A stretch of 64,000 nt of DNA from Aliitabrizicola sp041905595 (GCA_041905595.1 JAYRKT010000003.1:124001-188000); one strand, 5' to 3'; shown: positions 25,952-33,498, counted from the first letter of the stretch. Program-made: numbers and translations. The notes: a model not told the origin generated them from the letters alone.

Positions 25952-26593
25952 TCAGCCCTGATCGAGGATGACCGCGACGTAGTCCTGGGTTTCCTCGAAC
26001 TCCGGTACGCCGTTCGCTGAATCCACCGCTTCCGGCCCGGCATTGTAGGCCGCCAGCGCCAGCTTCCAGCTGCCGAAGCGGTCATACATCTTGCGCAGGT
26101 ATTTCGCCCCGCCTTCGAGGTTCTGCTTGGGATCGTTGATATCGACGCCCATCAGGTCGGCCGTGCCCGGCATCAGTTGCGCCAGACCCGTCGCGCCCTT
26201 GGTCGAGACTGCCAGCACATTCCAGCCGGATTCCTGCTGGACAAGGCGCAGGAACAGGTCCTCTGGCACGCCATGCTTGCGCGCCGCGGCCTTCGCAACC
26301 TCGAGATACTCGCCCTTGTAGTTGCCGCGGTAGCGCAGGAAGGACAGGTCCATGTCCCTGCCGCTGTCGGCGCCGGGACTCAGGCGCGCGGAATTGTCGT
26401 ATTGCGAGGCGAGCCGCGTATCCAGAAGTTCCGACTGCTGGGCAAACAGGGCGGCGCGGCTTTTCGTTCCGCCCTTCGCGAACTTGATCCCGTCTGCAAG
26501 TGCCTGACCTGCGCCAAGCGCGACAGCCAAACCCGCACCGGCACAAAGCACCAGCGTCCCGATCCGCAACTTTCGAGCGATCCCTTGCCGCAT
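25952..26593 (-). CDS. Soluble lytic transglycosylase (SLT domain)
   Basis: This exported murein hydrolase cuts the MurNAc-GlcNAc bond with formation of anhydro-MurNAc. After a signal peptide (LVLCAGAGLAVALGAGQALA) and a ~70-residue spacer comes the SLT domain. It contains the catalytic glutamate in LVQQESGWN, then GATGLAQLMPGTA and LALAAYNAGPEAV. I use the ATG at 26593 (213 aa); a GTG at 26611 would add six residues and has a GGGGG upstream. It converges on the ABC operon. Confidence 0.9.
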   Translation of the reverse strand: MRQGIARKLRIGTLVLCAGAGLAVALGAGQALADGIKFAKGGTKSRAALFAQQSELLDTRLASQYDNSARLSPGADSGRDMDLSFLRYRGNYKGEYLEVAKAAARKHGVPEDLFLRLVQQESGWNVLAVSTKGATGLAQLMPGTADLMGVDINDPKQNLEGGAKYLRKMYDRFGSWKLALAAYNAGPEAVDSANGVPEFEETQDYVAVILDQG

Positions 26594-26695
26594 CCCAAAA
26601 AGTCCCGCCACCCGGCCCCCGATCCATGCGGGCTGGCCGTTATTTTTGCGGCACTATACCGAAAAAAAGCCGCTCCGCCAGAGGCATGGCGGATG

Positions 26696-27307
26696 CTATT
26701 CCGCCGCTTCGGCAGAAGACCGCCCGTTGGCCCGCGCGCGACCGCCTTTTTCGAGCGAGACAAGCGGACTTCCCAGCAGGTCCTCGATCAGAAGGCTGGT
26801 CAGTTGCCCGCGCCCCGAGGTCCCCGACTTGCGGTAGATTGCGTTCAGATGGGATTTCACTGTGGCTTCCGCCGACCCGCGCAATTCGGCGATCTCGGCG
26901 ATGGAATAGCCCTTGATGGTGAAGGTGGCGATATCCTGCTCCGAGGCAGTCAGGCCCCAGCTTCGATAGTACCCTTCCATCACGTCGCCTAGCGCACCCT
27001 GCGCGACGTTCAGGCTCTCCTCGATCTGCGACTGTCGGTGGAGAAGTTTCAGCAGGTTCCGCGACAGCATGACGATCCCTGCCGTCAGGCCGAGCGTTGC
27101 CAGAAGCTCGGGCAGCACATGCGCATCGTGCAGCGAGGACCAGCCGATCTCTTCCATGTCGCCAAAGACATCGGTCAGGAAGAAGACCGTGCAGAAGATC
27201 TGGAACAGGATCAGCCCCAGCAGCGTGAGGCTTTCCCGGTTGCGCAGGATCACGTTCTGATCGCTTCTTGGGCCGGCCGCCTTGGGCCGCAGGAATCTCA
27301 AGGTCAC
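26696..27307 (-). CDS. Membrane-anchored LuxR-type transcriptional regulator
   Basis: This 203-aa protein has two predicted transmembrane helices (LTLLGLILFQIFCTVFFLTD near 27-46 and LLATLGLTAGIVMLSRNLL near 68-86). They flank a short periplasmic loop with HDAH. A linker follows, then a C-terminal LuxR/FixJ helix-turn-helix (LTASEQDIATFTIKGYSIAE, ATVKSHLNAIYRKSGTSGR). There is no receiver domain. The GTG start has AGGA nine bases upstream and lies 13 bases after the cytochrome gene, so the three genes 28189-26696 look like one operon. A tethered regulator could respond to envelope or membrane redox state; that is inferred. Confidence 0.85.
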   Translation of the reverse strand: MTLRFLRPKAAGPRSDQNVILRNRESLTLLGLILFQIFCTVFFLTDVFGDMEEIGWSSLHDAHVLPELLATLGLTAGIVMLSRNLLKLLHRQSQIEESLNVAQGALGDVMEGYYRSWGLTASEQDIATFTIKGYSIAEIAELRGSAEATVKSHLNAIYRKSGTSGRGQLTSLLIEDLLGSPLVSLEKGGRARANGRSSAEAAE

Positions 27308-27320
27308 GAATGCTGTCCTG

Positions 27321-27860
27321 TCACTCGCCGGGGGATTGATCCGGCAAGGTCTTGTAGCCCGTCAGCATCGAGCGGGGAAGGTTCACCCCGAGACGTCGCG
27401 ACTCCGTGAACACGGCCACGATATGTAGCACGACCGAGATCTCGGCCCAGGTGACCAGGGCTTCATGCACTTCCTTGACCCAGTCGATACCGAACCAGGC
27501 GACGGTGGTCTGCATGTAGCCGGTCACACCAATGGCGATCAGCGTAAGCAGCAGGTTGTAAATCATCAGCGCGCCAAGAGGCGAATGGCCAAGATGGGCA
27601 TTCCGGCGGCCCGCCACCATCTCGCGCATCTGATCCATCGCGGCGCCGGCATCGGGCGGGAAATCGCTGAAGCGGGCATGGCGCGGACCAACGAGGCCCC
27701 AGACCAGCCGCAGCACGACAAGCCCCAGCACGGCGAGCCCGATGTTGTGATGCAGGCTTTTCTCGGGGTTGGTGAAAAGCGCGTTTGCCGCAAAGCCCGC
27801 GACGACGGACCAGTGGAAGACACGCACGAAAGGGTCCCAGACCCTGACCTTGCTTGGCAT
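27321..27860 (-). CDS. Cytochrome b561-type membrane protein
   Basis: This 179-aa four-helix diheme cytochrome b belongs to the bacterial b561 / Ni-Fe-hydrogenase b-type subunit family. It begins VRVWDPFVRVFHWSVVAGF. Likely heme-ligating histidines lie in VRVFHWS, KSLHHNIGL, EVHEALVTW and VVLHIVAV. It would pass electrons across or along the inner membrane. It lies 71 bases downstream of a PepSY-domain gene and 13 bases upstream of a tethered regulator. No hydrogenase genes are nearby, so a hydrogenase role is unlikely. Confidence 0.88.
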   Translation of the reverse strand: MPSKVRVWDPFVRVFHWSVVAGFAANALFTNPEKSLHHNIGLAVLGLVVLRLVWGLVGPRHARFSDFPPDAGAAMDQMREMVAGRRNAHLGHSPLGALMIYNLLLTLIAIGVTGYMQTTVAWFGIDWVKEVHEALVTWAEISVVLHIVAVFTESRRLGVNLPRSMLTGYKTLPDQSPGE

Positions 27861-27931
27861 CGGAAATCTCCTTGGAAGCGGATTTCAGGGCGCGCACCGG
27901 GGACAGGGGCGCGCGCCCTTCGACAAGACCG

Positions 27932-28189
27932 TCAGTCGCCGGTCTTCACGATGTTGAACTGATCATCGAGATAGAGCTCGTAGGTCTCGCCGTCCTTCAC
28001 GGCATAGACCTCGATCTGGCCGTCCTCGGTCGTGACCTTGCGCACCTCATATCCCTGCGCGGTCATCGCGGCGGTCACCTTTTCCTGCGTCGCGGCATCG
28101 AGGCTGCCTTCGCTTTCCGCATGGGCCATCGGGGCGGCGAGGGTCAAGGCCAGGGCGATCACGGCGCCGAAACGGGTGGACTTGGTCAT
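27932..28189 (-). CDS. Exported PepSY-domain protein
   Basis: This 85-aa secreted protein has a signal peptide (FGAVIALALTLAAPMAHA) and a single PepSY-like domain. The domain is seen as VTAAMTAQGYEVRKVTTEDG followed by IEVYAVKDGETYELYLDD. Such small periplasmic PepSY proteins often accompany b-type cytochromes or two-component systems; their biochemical role is not settled. It appears to be the first gene of the set PepSY - cytochrome b561 - LuxR-type regulator, and is divergent from ssb. Confidence 0.83.
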   Translation of the reverse strand: MTKSTRFGAVIALALTLAAPMAHAESEGSLDAATQEKVTAAMTAQGYEVRKVTTEDGQIEVYAVKDGETYELYLDDQFNIVKTGD

Positions 28190-28330
28190 GTCGTGTTCCT
28201 TCAGTCAGGTTTCGCCGGGTTGCGGGATGCCCCCGGACTGCGGTCGACATGAGCCATGCGGCAGTGCAGCGATATCGCCCGGAAGGCCTATTCCGCCGTT
28301 CTGCAACCCCGGTTGCAGGGGGACCGGCGG

Positions 28331-28359
28331 TTGCGCGCCGGGGGGCGCAGGGATATACC
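28331..28359 (+). promoter_or_regulatory. Candidate promoter of ssb
   Basis: TTGCGC (28331-28336) and TATACC (28354-28359) are spaced by 17 bases, giving a leader of about 50 bases before the ssb ATG. I found no GTTC-N7-GTTC LexA box of the Rhodobacter type nearby. Pattern match only. Confidence 0.42.
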
Positions 28360-28415
28360 GGCCGTTAACCAAGCCGGGCCACAGTCCGGGCAGCAGCAAC
28401 AGGACGGAGGCATCC

Positions 28416-28931
28416 ATGGCGGGTTCGGTCAACAAGGTCATTCTCATCGGCAACCTCGGTCGCGACCCGGAAGTGCGGACCTTTGCCAATGGCGGCAAGG
28501 TGGTGAACCTGCGGATCGCCACCTCTGAAACCTGGCGGGACAAGCAATCCGGCGAGCGCAAGGAGCGCACCGAATGGCATTCCGTCGCGATCTTCAATGA
28601 GCCGCTGGCCAAGATCGCCGAGCAATATCTGCGCAAGGGGTCGACCGTCTATGTCGAGGGCCAGCTGGAGACCCGCAAATGGCAGGACCAGTCCGGCGCG
28701 GACCGCTACTCGACCGAGGTCGTCCTGCGGCCGTTCACCGGCAACCTGACCCTGCTTGGCGGTCGGGACAGCGGTGGCGGCGGCGGTGCCGGCTTTGACG
28801 ATCGCAGCGCCGGCTATGGCGACGATCGTGGCTACCCGGAAGAGCGCAGCGGCGGTTCGGGCTTTGGCGGCGGGCGCAGCGGCGGCGGCTCGCCGAGCCG
28901 CAGCGATCTCGACGACGAGATCCCGTTCTGA
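28416..28931 (+). CDS. ssb: Single-stranded DNA-binding protein
   Basis: Ssb coats single-stranded DNA during replication, repair and recombination. The 171-aa protein has the N-terminal OB-fold (VNKVILIGNLGRDPEVRTF, then RTEWHSVAIFNEPLA). A glycine-rich disordered linker follows, and the acidic C-terminal tip DLDDEIPF recruits partner proteins. The start is MAGSVNKV at 28416; an open frame further upstream is antisense to the PepSY gene. A 16-bp palindrome follows the stop. Confidence 0.97.
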   Translation: MAGSVNKVILIGNLGRDPEVRTFANGGKVVNLRIATSETWRDKQSGERKERTEWHSVAIFNEPLAKIAEQYLRKGSTVYVEGQLETRKWQDQSGADRYSTEVVLRPFTGNLTLLGGRDSGGGGGAGFDDRSAGYGDDRGYPEERSGGSGFGGGRSGGGSPSRSDLDDEIPF

Positions 28932-28936
28932 TGCCG

Positions 28937-28952
28937 GCCGGACATGTCCGGC
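28937..28952. terminator. Perfect 16-bp palindrome after ssb
   Basis: GCCGGACATGTCCGGC lies six bases after the ssb stop codon. It could fold as a hairpin at the transcript end, but lacks a T-run, so it may instead be a protein-binding dyad. It precedes dedA by 41 bases. Confidence 0.4.
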
Positions 28953-28993
28953 GCCCCTGACTTTCCACCTGCCCTTCCATTGGAGAGCCCCGG

Positions 28994-29620
28994 ATGATCG
29001 ACAGCCTTATGGCGGCCTTCGCCGGGGTCATCACCAGCATCATTTCGGCGATGGGCTATGCGGGGATCGCGCTCCTGATGGCGATCGAGAGCGCCTGTAT
29101 CCCGTTGCCGTCCGAGATCATCATGCCGTTTTCGGGGTATCTGGTGTATACAGGGCGGTTCGACCTGTGGATGGTGGCGCTGGCCGGGGCAATCGGCTGC
29201 AACATCGGATCGACCGCGGCCTATCTGATCGGCGCCTCGGGCGGGCGTCCGGCCATCGAACGGTGGGGCCGCTACATCTGGCTCGACAGCAAGTCGGTGG
29301 ACCGCGCCGAGCACTATTTCCAGACCTATGGCAGCCTCACGGTCTTTGTCGCCCGGCTTCTGCCGGTCGTGCGCACCTTCATCTCGCTGCCGGCCGGAAT
29401 TGCGCGGATGCCCTTCGTGAAGTTCCAGATCTACACCTTCCTCGGGTCGCTACCCTGGTGCTTCGCATTGGCCTGGATCGGCATGCGGCTGGGCGAATCC
29501 TGGGATTCCAGCCCTACCCTGCGCGCGGTCATGCATATCCTTGATGCGGTGGTGGTTCTGGCGCTTGCGATCGCGGCTGTCTGGTACGTTCACCGCCAGA
29601 TCCGCGAGCGTATCCGCTAA
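28994..29620 (+). CDS. DedA-family membrane protein
   Basis: This 208-aa polytopic membrane protein has the DedA/VTT domain. It shows AIESACIPLPSEIIMPFSGY early, then GAIGCNIGSTAAYLIGASGG and FVARLLPVVRTFISLPAGIA. These contain the conserved acidic and arginine residues of the family. DedA proteins are linked to membrane-lipid (undecaprenyl phosphate or phospholipid) translocation and proton-dependent homeostasis. The exact substrate here is unknown. It lies downstream of ssb with no evident functional link. Confidence 0.92.
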   Translation: MIDSLMAAFAGVITSIISAMGYAGIALLMAIESACIPLPSEIIMPFSGYLVYTGRFDLWMVALAGAIGCNIGSTAAYLIGASGGRPAIERWGRYIWLDSKSVDRAEHYFQTYGSLTVFVARLLPVVRTFISLPAGIARMPFVKFQIYTFLGSLPWCFALAWIGMRLGESWDSSPTLRAVMHILDAVVVLALAIAAVWYVHRQIRERIR

Positions 29621-29646
29621 GGCTTGCCTCCGGGTCGCCGGTACAG

Positions 29647-30171
29647 TCAGGCCCCGGTCGGAAAGATCCGGTCGCGATGTTCGGCCAGATAGATCCGCAG
29701 CCAGGGTGTGAAGCGCTCGGGCGTCTCGGCGATTTCCCGGTCGAGGCTTTCGAGGTCGATCCAGCGCGTATCCTGAACCTCTTCCGGAACCGGCAGAACC
29801 TGCAGATCAGCGCCGGCTTCGGCGAGCAGGATGTCGACCACCTCGTGCTCGGTCAGGCCGCCGCCGACATCGGCGCGATATTCGACCGTTTCCGACAGGG
29901 TCGGAACCAGCCCCTCGATGCCCAGTTCCTCGCGCAGGCGCCGCGTCGCGCAATCGACGGCCGACTCGCCCCAATGCGGATGGGTGCAGCAGGTGTTCGT
30001 CCAAAGGCCCGGAGTGTGATACTTGGTCTCGGCGCGGCGCTGCAGCAGGATCTTCCCCTCACGCGTCACGAAGACCGAAATCGCCGGGTGGCGCAGACCG
30101 CGGCGATGCACCTCGAGCTTGTCGACGGGCGTCAACTCATCTCCGACCCAGGCTGGGATCAGGTCGGTCAT
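29647..30171 (-). CDS. idi: Isopentenyl-diphosphate delta-isomerase (type 1)
   Basis: Idi interconverts IPP and DMAPP and is a Nudix-fold metalloenzyme. The protein (174 aa from MTDLIPAWVG) has the catalytic cysteine and metal-ligand segment HTPGLWTNTCCTHPHWGE and the Nudix-like RRLREELGIEG. A GTG at 30207 would form a GTGA overlap with the upstream gene's stop and add 12 residues; the family length favours 30171. In Rhodobacter, idi closes the bchG-orf428-bchP-idi block of the photosynthesis cluster. Here it directly follows a PucC-family gene. Confidence 0.93.
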   Translation of the reverse strand: MTDLIPAWVGDELTPVDKLEVHRRGLRHPAISVFVTREGKILLQRRAETKYHTPGLWTNTCCTHPHWGESAVDCATRRLREELGIEGLVPTLSETVEYRADVGGGLTEHEVVDILLAEAGADLQVLPVPEEVQDTRWIDLESLDREIAETPERFTPWLRIYLAEHRDRIFPTGA

Positions 30172-30203
30172 GCCTTGTGGGCGGGGCTGTTTGCTGAAAG
30201 CCG

Positions 30204-31493
30204 TCACAACATTTCTCTGTTCGGGGCCATTCTATCCCTTTGCGGTTCATCTGTCCCGACGATCGCGCGGGTGGCCAACGCGGCCGAGAGCAGGAACAAC
30301 ACAGCCTCCAGCATGAAAACCGGCGTGAAGGCAAGACGGACGGGCAAGAAAATTCTGAGGACGTCGACCGCCGCCGCCCCGAACAAGCCGCCAAAGCCCG
30401 AGGCGAGCGCCTGCGCCGCCCCCCAGATCCCCAGACGTGTCCCTTCGCGCCGGCGCCTTCCGTGGCTCGCCAGACGCATCATCGCGGCGATCATCGCCAC
30501 GGCAAAGACACCGTTGCTGAAGCCGAGCAGCGCGACGAATGGCAAGAGCCGCCCGGCCTCGAGGGGACCCGCAAGCGCGATTGCGCTCAGTGCTGCGGCC
30601 GAGCCGATGCATCCGCCCCTGACCCACTGACGCAGACTGCCGATCCGCAGACCTGTCGCCAAGAGGCCTGCCGTTGCCATTCCGGCAAAGACGCCGCTGC
30701 TCTGTACCCCTTGCATTGATGTCGTCTGGCCCGGCGTAAAGCCGAAGACCAGGCCGGCATAGGGTTCCAGGATCAAGTCCTGCAGGAAGTAGGCGGTGAT
30801 CGAGAGGAAGACGAACAAGGCAAAGCGGCGGGCCGCAGGCTCGCGCCAGATTTCGGCCAACCCCTCTGGCAGCGGCTGGTGCGCTTCGGGCGGCGTCATT
30901 GGCAGCCGGCGTTCGACCCCGGCGACCGCGATAATGGACAGGAGGGAAGCTGCTGCCGCGACGACGGCTACAATCCCGAGCAGCCGCGCGGGGGTATAGG
31001 GGTCGAGAAGGCCACCGACGACCGCCGCGGTATTGGCGATGCCGAAGACAAGCATCAGCCAGACGATGGTAGAGGCGCCTGCCCGCCGCTCCGGCGGGGT
31101 CGCCACCGCGACGAGCGCCAGAAGTGACGTTCCCGCAGCCCCTGCCCCGAGCCCGATCATGCCATAGGCCAGGGTCGACAGGACAAGGCTGGCGGCCCCA
31201 TGGTCAGTGAAGATCACGATGGCCAGCGCCGCCAGGATCGCGCCCAAGGCCATGACCGCGACTCCGGTCAGCATCAGGGGCGTCCGCCGTCCGCCCATGT
31301 CAGAGCGGTGTCCCCAACCGGGGCGGCTGATCTGCAAGAGGTAGTAAAGGGCGACAAGCAGCCCCGGCACCAGCGCCGGCAGCCCCAGCTCTACCACCAT
31401 CACACGGTTCAGGGTCGAGACCATCAGGACGGTGACCGAGCCGATCGCGTAGTTCACAAGGCTCAGTCGAAGCACGCCCGCCCAGTCCAGCAT
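30204..31493 (-). CDS. PucC-family (bacteriochlorophyll-type) MFS transporter
   Basis: This 429-aa protein has 12 predicted transmembrane helices. The N-terminal family hallmark is TLNRVMVVELGLPALVPGLL, followed by GYRSDxGGRRTP-like GHRSDMGGRRTPLML. It resembles the LhaA/PucC/ORF428 group linked to light-harvesting assembly and bacteriochlorophyll handling. Its length and its place before idi match orf428 (bch2) of the Rhodobacter photosynthesis cluster. However, neither bchG nor bchP is adjacent. It may be a photosynthesis-cluster remnant or a part moved elsewhere; the transported molecule is unknown. Confidence 0.87.
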   Translation of the reverse strand: MLDWAGVLRLSLVNYAIGSVTVLMVSTLNRVMVVELGLPALVPGLLVALYYLLQISRPGWGHRSDMGGRRTPLMLTGVAVMALGAILAALAIVIFTDHGAASLVLSTLAYGMIGLGAGAAGTSLLALVAVATPPERRAGASTIVWLMLVFGIANTAAVVGGLLDPYTPARLLGIVAVVAAAASLLSIIAVAGVERRLPMTPPEAHQPLPEGLAEIWREPAARRFALFVFLSITAYFLQDLILEPYAGLVFGFTPGQTTSMQGVQSSGVFAGMATAGLLATGLRIGSLRQWVRGGCIGSAAALSAIALAGPLEAGRLLPFVALLGFSNGVFAVAMIAAMMRLASHGRRRREGTRLGIWGAAQALASGFGGLFGAAAVDVLRIFLPVRLAFTPVFMLEAVLFLLSAALATRAIVGTDEPQRDRMAPNREML

Positions 31494-31594
31494 GAGCTCT
31501 CCTGCAGGAACGATCTTTCGCGCTATGCCAGGGAACAGCCCCGCAAGCGGACGCAAGTCTTGCCCTTTTCGGCATGCTTCTGCAACGGGTCCTG

Positions 31595-31616
31595 CCTGCG
31601 ATGTTGCGATCGCAGG
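31595..31616. promoter_or_regulatory. Dyad-symmetric site upstream of the copper-type genes
   Basis: Perfect 8-base arms CCTGCGAT (31595-31602) and ATCGCAGG (31609-31616) are separated by six bases. The site is 24 bases upstream of the 31641 start and about 100 bases upstream of the divergent transporter gene. Its size suits a dimeric regulator. The regulator is unknown. Confidence 0.4.
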
Positions 31617-31640
31617 TCGTGGGGCTTCAATCGCGGGGCC

Positions 31641-32039
31641 ATGGCTGATAGTCACGTATCCATGATCGTACGCTGGCGCCCCTTCGCGAGCCTTGCCCTG
31701 ACGCTGCTGCTGGCTCTCGCCACGGTGGTGACAGACTGGACCGTTCGGCCGCTTCGGCCGGCGGAAGAGGCGGCGATTGAACGGTTCGTGCTGCAGGGCG
31801 GCTCGCTCGCCGATCTCTGCGATGAGACGGGGGCGATCGGCAAATCCGGTTCCCGCCACGGACATGACTGCCAGAGCTGCTGCCTGAGCGGCGGTGCTGC
31901 CCTGCTTCCCGGGCGGATGGCGGAGCAACCGGTTCCCATCGCTGTCGCGCGCGCCACTCCGACTGCCCCTCCGCTCCAGCCGGTTTCTGTCGAGGAATGG
32001 AACGCGGCCCGTCCCCGCGGTCCCCCGTCGGTGGCCTGA
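31641..32039 (+). CDS. DUF2946-like periplasmic protein with Cys/His cluster
   Basis: This 132-aa protein has an N-terminal signal anchor (FASLALTLLLALATVVTDW) and a central metal-ligand-like cluster SRHGHDCQSCCLSGGAALL. The tail is proline-rich. Proteins of this type (DUF2946-like) are commonly found beside PCu(A)C copper chaperones, as here, where that gene starts 46 bases downstream. A copper-related role is inferred from the ligands and the neighbour. An alternative start at 31662 would remove seven residues. Confidence 0.62.
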   Translation: MADSHVSMIVRWRPFASLALTLLLALATVVTDWTVRPLRPAEEAAIERFVLQGGSLADLCDETGAIGKSGSRHGHDCQSCCLSGGAALLPGRMAEQPVPIAVARATPTAPPLQPVSVEEWNAARPRGPPSVA

Positions 32040-32085
32040 GCCGCGAAACCCCTCTTCTCCAGATACAGTCTTTCGGAGTTTCTCC

Positions 32086-32589
32086 ATGACTTTCGCACGT
32101 TTTCTCGGGCTCACCGCAGCCCTGGCTCTTGCCACCACGGCCGCCGCCCATGAACTGAAGGTGGGCACGCTCGACATCATCCACCCGAACATCCCCCAGC
32201 CGGCCGCCAATGCCATGGCCGCGGGTGGCTATCTTGCGATCAGCAACGACGGGACCACCGCCGAACGACTGATCGGCGCCCGCGCCGGCTTCGCCGAGGA
32301 GGCCTCGATCCATGAATCGAAGACCGATGCGGCGGGGGTGACCTCGATGTCCCCGGTCGAAGCCATCGACATTCCGCCGGGCGACACCGCCGTTCTCGAA
32401 CGGGGCGGATATCACATCATGTTCATGGGGTTGTCGCAGCAGCTCAAGGAAGGCGACATGGTGCCGGTGACGCTGATCTTCGAAAACGCTGGCGAGGTGA
32501 CGGTCGACTTCATGGTCGATCCGCCAAATGGCGGTGCAGACCATTCGCAGCACACGATGCCCATGCCGACCGAAGGATCCGGCGGCTGA
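32086..32589 (+). CDS. Periplasmic copper chaperone PCu(A)C
   Basis: This 167-aa exported protein has a signal peptide (FLGLTAALALATTAAA). The PCu(A)C cupredoxin-like domain shows the copper-ligand spacing in SIHESKTDAAGVTSMSPVE followed by GGYHIMFMGL. Members deliver Cu(I) to the CuA or CuB centres of cytochrome c oxidase. A His/Met-rich C-terminal tail (DHSQHTMPMPTE) may add a second copper site, as described for some family members. It probably forms an operon with the upstream Cys/His protein. Confidence 0.9.
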   Translation: MTFARFLGLTAALALATTAAAHELKVGTLDIIHPNIPQPAANAMAAGGYLAISNDGTTAERLIGARAGFAEEASIHESKTDAAGVTSMSPVEAIDIPPGDTAVLERGGYHIMFMGLSQQLKEGDMVPVTLIFENAGEVTVDFMVDPPNGGADHSQHTMPMPTEGSGG

Positions 32590-32601
32590 TCGACCAAGGC
32601 A

Positions 32602-32626
32602 GCAAGGGGTGACTTACCCCCCTTGC
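32602..32626 (+). terminator. Hairpin after the copper chaperone gene
   Basis: An 8-bp stem GCAAGGGG/CCCCTTGC (32602-32609 with 32619-32626) lies 12 bases past the stop. No T-run follows, so terminator strength is uncertain. A loose promoter for the tRNA (TTGCCT at 32623, TACATC at 32646, 17-base spacer) overlaps its 3' arm. Confidence 0.45.
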
Positions 32627-32677
32627 CTGCAGGCGCCCTATTGGCTACATCCGTCCCATCTGCCTGGCAGAGAGCGG

Positions 32678-32751
32678 GCGGGTGTAGCTCAATGGTAGAG
32701 CCGCAGCTTCCCAAGCTGATGACGAGGGTTCGATTCCCTTCACCCGCTCCA
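32678..32751 (+). tRNA. tRNA-Gly (anticodon CCC)
   Basis: This is a 74-base tRNA including an encoded CCA. The acceptor stem is GCGGGTG with CACCCGC, the anticodon loop TTCCCAA gives anticodon CCC (reads GGG), and the T-arm is GAGGGTTCGATTCCCTT. All stems pair. It stands alone, not in a tRNA cluster. Confidence 0.95.
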
Positions 32752-33097
32752 GCCTGCCGCTTCACCAGTTTCCCATGATCCCCGATAAATCGCGCCGCTG
32801 CGCATCTTTCTCTGGCCAATCGCCTCGCCGGGGCGCATAGAGTCGGCCAGCCGCGTCGCAACCGGGCTCCTCCTTGTCGGGTGCCGTTCGGCAGAAAGCC
32901 ACGCAGGCCCGGTCATGCAACGCATGACGGCGCCGCGCAGCGGGCACAGGCCCGCAACTCCGGCCGAGACTGAGTTCGAAACGGACGTCACCTCGCGCTG
33001 GTGTCCGACTTCTGCAACGAGACAGCGTCTTCAGGCAATCATTGAGCCGGGTGTGCCCGGCCAAGTTCTGCAGACCGCCCCTTTCAAGGACCGATCA
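32752..33097. other. 346-base stretch without a convincing gene
   Basis: Between tRNA-Gly and the 61-aa gene I see no protein-like frame and no strong hairpin. Short open frames on both strands have arginine/proline-rich shadow composition and lack ribosome sites. A CAAGGA just before base 33091 is the ribosome site of the next gene. I checked for an integrase or attachment-site repeat of the tRNA 3' end and saw none. Confidence 0.5.
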
Positions 33098-33283
33098 ATG
33101 GGATTCTCCTCTCCGAAGAAACCTCTCGACCTGGCGGATTTCCTCAGCCGCAAGGGCACGCCTCGGCGATCGCGCTATGCCTATTCCAGCCGGACCGTGT
33201 CCGAGCCGGAACAGGTGGACGATGACGAGACCGCGGCCATCAGCGATGTAACGAGCGGCGGCAGCGACGCAGCCGAGAGGTAA
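33098..33283 (+). CDS. Small hypothetical protein, 61 aa
   Basis: This short frame starts MGFSSPKKPLDLADFLSRKG and ends in an acidic, serine-rich tail (DDDETAAISDVTSGGSDAAE). A CAAGGA ribosome site lies seven bases before the ATG. The basic head, acidic tail and lack of hydrophobic segments suggest a soluble, largely disordered protein. I do not recognise the family. It lies between tRNA-Gly and the cold-shock gene. Confidence 0.55.
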   Translation: MGFSSPKKPLDLADFLSRKGTPRRSRYAYSSRTVSEPEQVDDDETAAISDVTSGGSDAAER

Positions 33284-33376
33284 GCCCTCCGTCGCTGAAA
33301 GATAGTTTGGAGCGATTTCAAGGGCTAACGCGGCCCCTTTGGCAAATCCACCGATAGTGCTGTCATTGTCTCGGGT

Positions 33377-33406
33377 TTGCGGCTATGGATGCCGGGCAAA
33401 TCTAAT
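33377..33406 (+). promoter_or_regulatory. Candidate promoter of the cold-shock gene
   Basis: TTGCGG (33377-33382) and TCTAAT (33401-33406) are separated by 18 bases, giving a leader of about 86 bases. Long structured leaders are usual for cold-shock genes. Pattern match only. Confidence 0.38.
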
Positions 33407-33498
33407 TTCCGGACCTGTTCCTTTCGGCACGGCTCTCGATCTTCAGCTATGCCAGACCGCTGCGCTGTGTGGGCGGTACTAAGAAAAGGAATATCACG

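Noticed and set aside
27321..27860. Cytochrome b561 as a hydrogenase subunit
   Set aside because: No hydrogenase structural or maturation genes in the region; the PepSY and LuxR neighbours suggest another role.
28190..28415. LexA/SOS box upstream of ssb
   Set aside because: I looked for GTTC-N7-GTTC and found only unpaired GTTC or mis-spaced half sites.
32678..33097. Possible integration site at tRNA-Gly
   Set aside because: No integrase, no direct repeat of the tRNA 3' end and no composition shift nearby.
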